DNA of 64,000 nt. It comes from Pterobdella sp. o SKG-2022. Its lineage: Eukaryota > Annelida > Clitellata > Hirudinida > Piscicolidae. The stretch covers positions 10,103,726-10,167,725 of the forward strand of contig OZ038320.1 of NCBI GenBank assembly GCA_964035795.1. The letters run 5' to 3'. The notes under the pieces were generated by a model. It saw only the letters and a program-made list of their open reading frames with translations, was not told the DNA's origin and did no database searches. The position numbers and the translations under genes are program-made. Positions within the stretch are counted from its first letter, which is position 1, and every line of letters starts with the position of its first letter. Shown piece after piece: positions 61,575-64,000 of the stretch.

Positions 61575-64000
61575 CTGTGGTATGAAATTATTTTTAAAAT
61601 TACAAAATAATGTTAAAATTTTTTTTAGATTTCCATAATCTCAATTATTATCAATTCAAACAAATGTTTAAGTTCTCATCAGCCTACATAAACATCATCA
61701 CGCCCATATATTTCCTACAGTTTCTTCCCCTCCACCCAGATCTTCTGTGTCAATACCTATTTTATTTTTTCTATCTTTTCACAGCCTCCAGATTTTTATT
61801 CTACTAATAAATTATTTTTGACAATATAAATTTTTTTTATAATACATCGTCTGATTTCTACAAACAGCTCATTACATTACATAACTTCAGTTTCTGCTTA
61901 TACCTCTTGTAAGTTAAAACACAACCGATTTTATTCATAAATTTAAAGATACTTTTGAAAACTGCGTAAAGTTTTTAAAGAAAAATAGATTTTTATATTA
62001 AAATTTTACATCTTTTAACTTTTTGGAATAATAAGGGTGATGCTATTATATGCGCAACATTTATTAGAATGCACTTAAATTTTATTTTTTTTGATCCAAA
62101 ATAATTATTTCAAAGATTTTTGAATCAAATTTAATGATATTAGACAATGATTAAAAAATTAATTTTGTTTGAATTTGCTTTTTGTTTCATCTTTTGCATC
62201 CAGCTAAACTCAATAAAACACGAAGAAATTTACTCATTATGCAAACATGATAATTTCGTTGGAAATAGTGTAATTAAATTTCAAAACAAACCTTTGATGT
62301 CTCCATATGAGACAACCACGCACAAAAACACACCTCCACATACTCCAGCATACAAACACTACAAAGTTTTGTTTCTATTTTTGCCATGCTAATCTATTCT
62401 ACGTCAAATTCATTTCTCATGTCTCAAGATAAATTTATATCAAATATTTCAAGTAAAAATAACTTTTTCAACTTTGTTTCAAACATGGTACGAGGGGTAT
62501 TTACACAGTTTATGAAAGATAAGCATGTAAATCTTGTATGCATGCAAACAACATCACAAAACTACAAAGATATGCTTTAAGACGTCAAGCTCCGGTTTAC
62601 TACATTAAGTATGCCACTGAAAGCTCACATGTGAAACTTTGTTTGCATACATACACACATAAACACATTCGACCGAATGCTATTTCAGAATTGTAGTTTT
62701 ATCTGTTTGCCCTGCAAAAAATTATATCTTGATAACGACATATAAAATCATTGAAACGTTTAAGGGCTTTTATGGAAGGTTACTCATAAAAAATCAGGGT
62801 TTTGTATTGGAGTTGATCAATCGTGGGATAGCATAAGCCTAATTATATCAACTCGTCATCATCAGGGTGTCTTTAAGGATTTTATTTCGTTTCCACAATG
62901 ATTTTAGTTGCTTTGAAAAATTTTCAATTGAACTTTATTGAATAAAACACAGACTTTCAGTGTTGTTCTTTATTTACTGCAAATTATCGAAGTTTTATCT
63001 TAATGTCATATAAATCATAATTATCAAGGCTACACTACTGGTATATTTTCTCCATGATTTGTACATTTTTGAGTTCCAAAAAAAATCTAAATTCTTAAAA
63101 ACTTCAGCATACATAAAAAAAAAAACTTTTGTCAAGCTGGTTATTATTCAAAAGTTTGGAAGCTTTTTTGATAAAGCTTAAGCATTCAATAGTTTATGGT
63201 GTGTTTGTGAGAAAGCAACGATTTATTGTTCTGTATATTTCTTCACTTTGAAGGCCACACAAAATGCTTTTGCTTAAATATAACGTCGGGTTTAAATTCA
63301 TGAATAAAAAATTTTTTTAGTATACAGTAATCACACATTTTGACACGGAAACAAAAAAACACTGAAAAAAGCATTCTTTAAATTATATTTTCTAGCACTT
63401 CAAAAAAAATTGAATTAAGGATAAAAAGACTTTACATACAAAAATTTTGATTTTCATAAAAAACATACTCAAGAAAGACTTGCAAAAAATGATGTAGAAA
63501 TTACATGGTTTTAATGTTGAGATGTTTTGAAAGACGTTAACTTTTCTATCTCGTTCGTACTCGCTTGTTTGATGTGATCTCAAAAAAATTTTAGATACAT
63601 TTTTTTTTTAAATTTGATGTTTGCTTTTTCAGTTCAAAAAAAGCAAAAATATTTTAAAATAAATTTTAATATATAGTTATATTCCATTGCATTATGCTAA
63701 TAAGGACTGAATGTTAGCCAAGTAATGCTGGCTACTTCATGTTAGCTTAACCACAATACAATAGAAGCAGACATTTGAACAGACTAGATGGAAGCATTTT
63801 GAATAAGTTTCTAAATGGTTTTGGAGAGAGAATATATTTCTTAAAAGATTTAAATTAATATTCAGTTGAAAATGCTGGTTAAAAACCATTATTTTTAATT
63901 ATTTGAAAAAAACGTCTAGAGCTTAATTAAATTAAAATTTGTTAATAGCGTAATATCGTTAAGTTCTTAACGGATAGGAAAGTAAACTTGAATAGCAGAC
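61575..64000. other. Upstream region or intron 1 of the nephrin-like gene
   Basis: No exon with a signal peptide in the right phase was recognised on the minus strand, and no plus-strand gene was seen. The first exon is therefore probably beyond the window, or too short to recognise. Confidence 0.4.

Overview
This window is nuclear DNA of an AT-rich (about 70% A+T), intron-dense animal. It carries six protein-coding genes. Almost all introns are GT-AG, mostly about 90-1000 bp, and the exons read with the standard code. The products are animal proteins (a ferlin, a class-5 calpain, a nephrin-type adhesion molecule, a ciliary CFAP20), and exon order and reading phase follow the vertebrate homologues closely. 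A tRNA-derived SINE recurs eight times. I place the source as a non-vertebrate metazoan and cannot name the phylum from sequence alone. All models were made by eye from conserved protein motifs plus splice-site and reading-phase bookkeeping.

Layout: (1) 625-22721 (+), an otoferlin-type ferlin of 57 inferred exons, from a near-perfect N-terminal C2A start to the C-terminal membrane anchor. (2) 24165-27106 (-), UDP-glucose 4-epimerase (GALE), 11 exons, complete, 344 aa. (3) 27959-36136 (-), a calpain-5-type protease, 19 exons, complete, 629 aa, with the Cys/His/Asn triad and a C-terminal C2 domain. (4) 36364-36945 (+), an intronless unrecognised 193-aa charged protein, head-to-head with the calpain across 227 bp. 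(5) 40632-41432 (+), CFAP20, 4 exons, 192 aa, nearly identical to the human protein. (6) 41723-50304 (-), an ATP8B-type P4-ATPase lipid flippase, 29 exons, complete, about 1208 aa, convergent with CFAP20. (7) 51697-61574 (-), a nephrin-like immunoglobulin-superfamily receptor with 7 Ig domains, one FN3, one TM and a cytoplasmic tail, 18 exons seen; the signal-peptide exon is not found.

The genes do not form a pathway or operon. Their shared features are membranes and cell surfaces (ferlin, flippase, nephrin). Interspersed are eight SINE copies, two copies of one palindromic element sitting in the same place next to splice donors, an unrelated long hairpin, two degraded LINE C-terminal tails and a 29-bp minisatellite.

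The most unusual structures are: a minisatellite whose unit is the tail of a flippase exon plus its splice donor, repeated twelve times into the intron; a perfect 9-bp hairpin burying a splice donor in the nephrin-like gene; a GC-AG intron in CFAP20; and a shared bidirectional poly(A) element between two convergent genes. I found no evidence of a novel multi-gene system.
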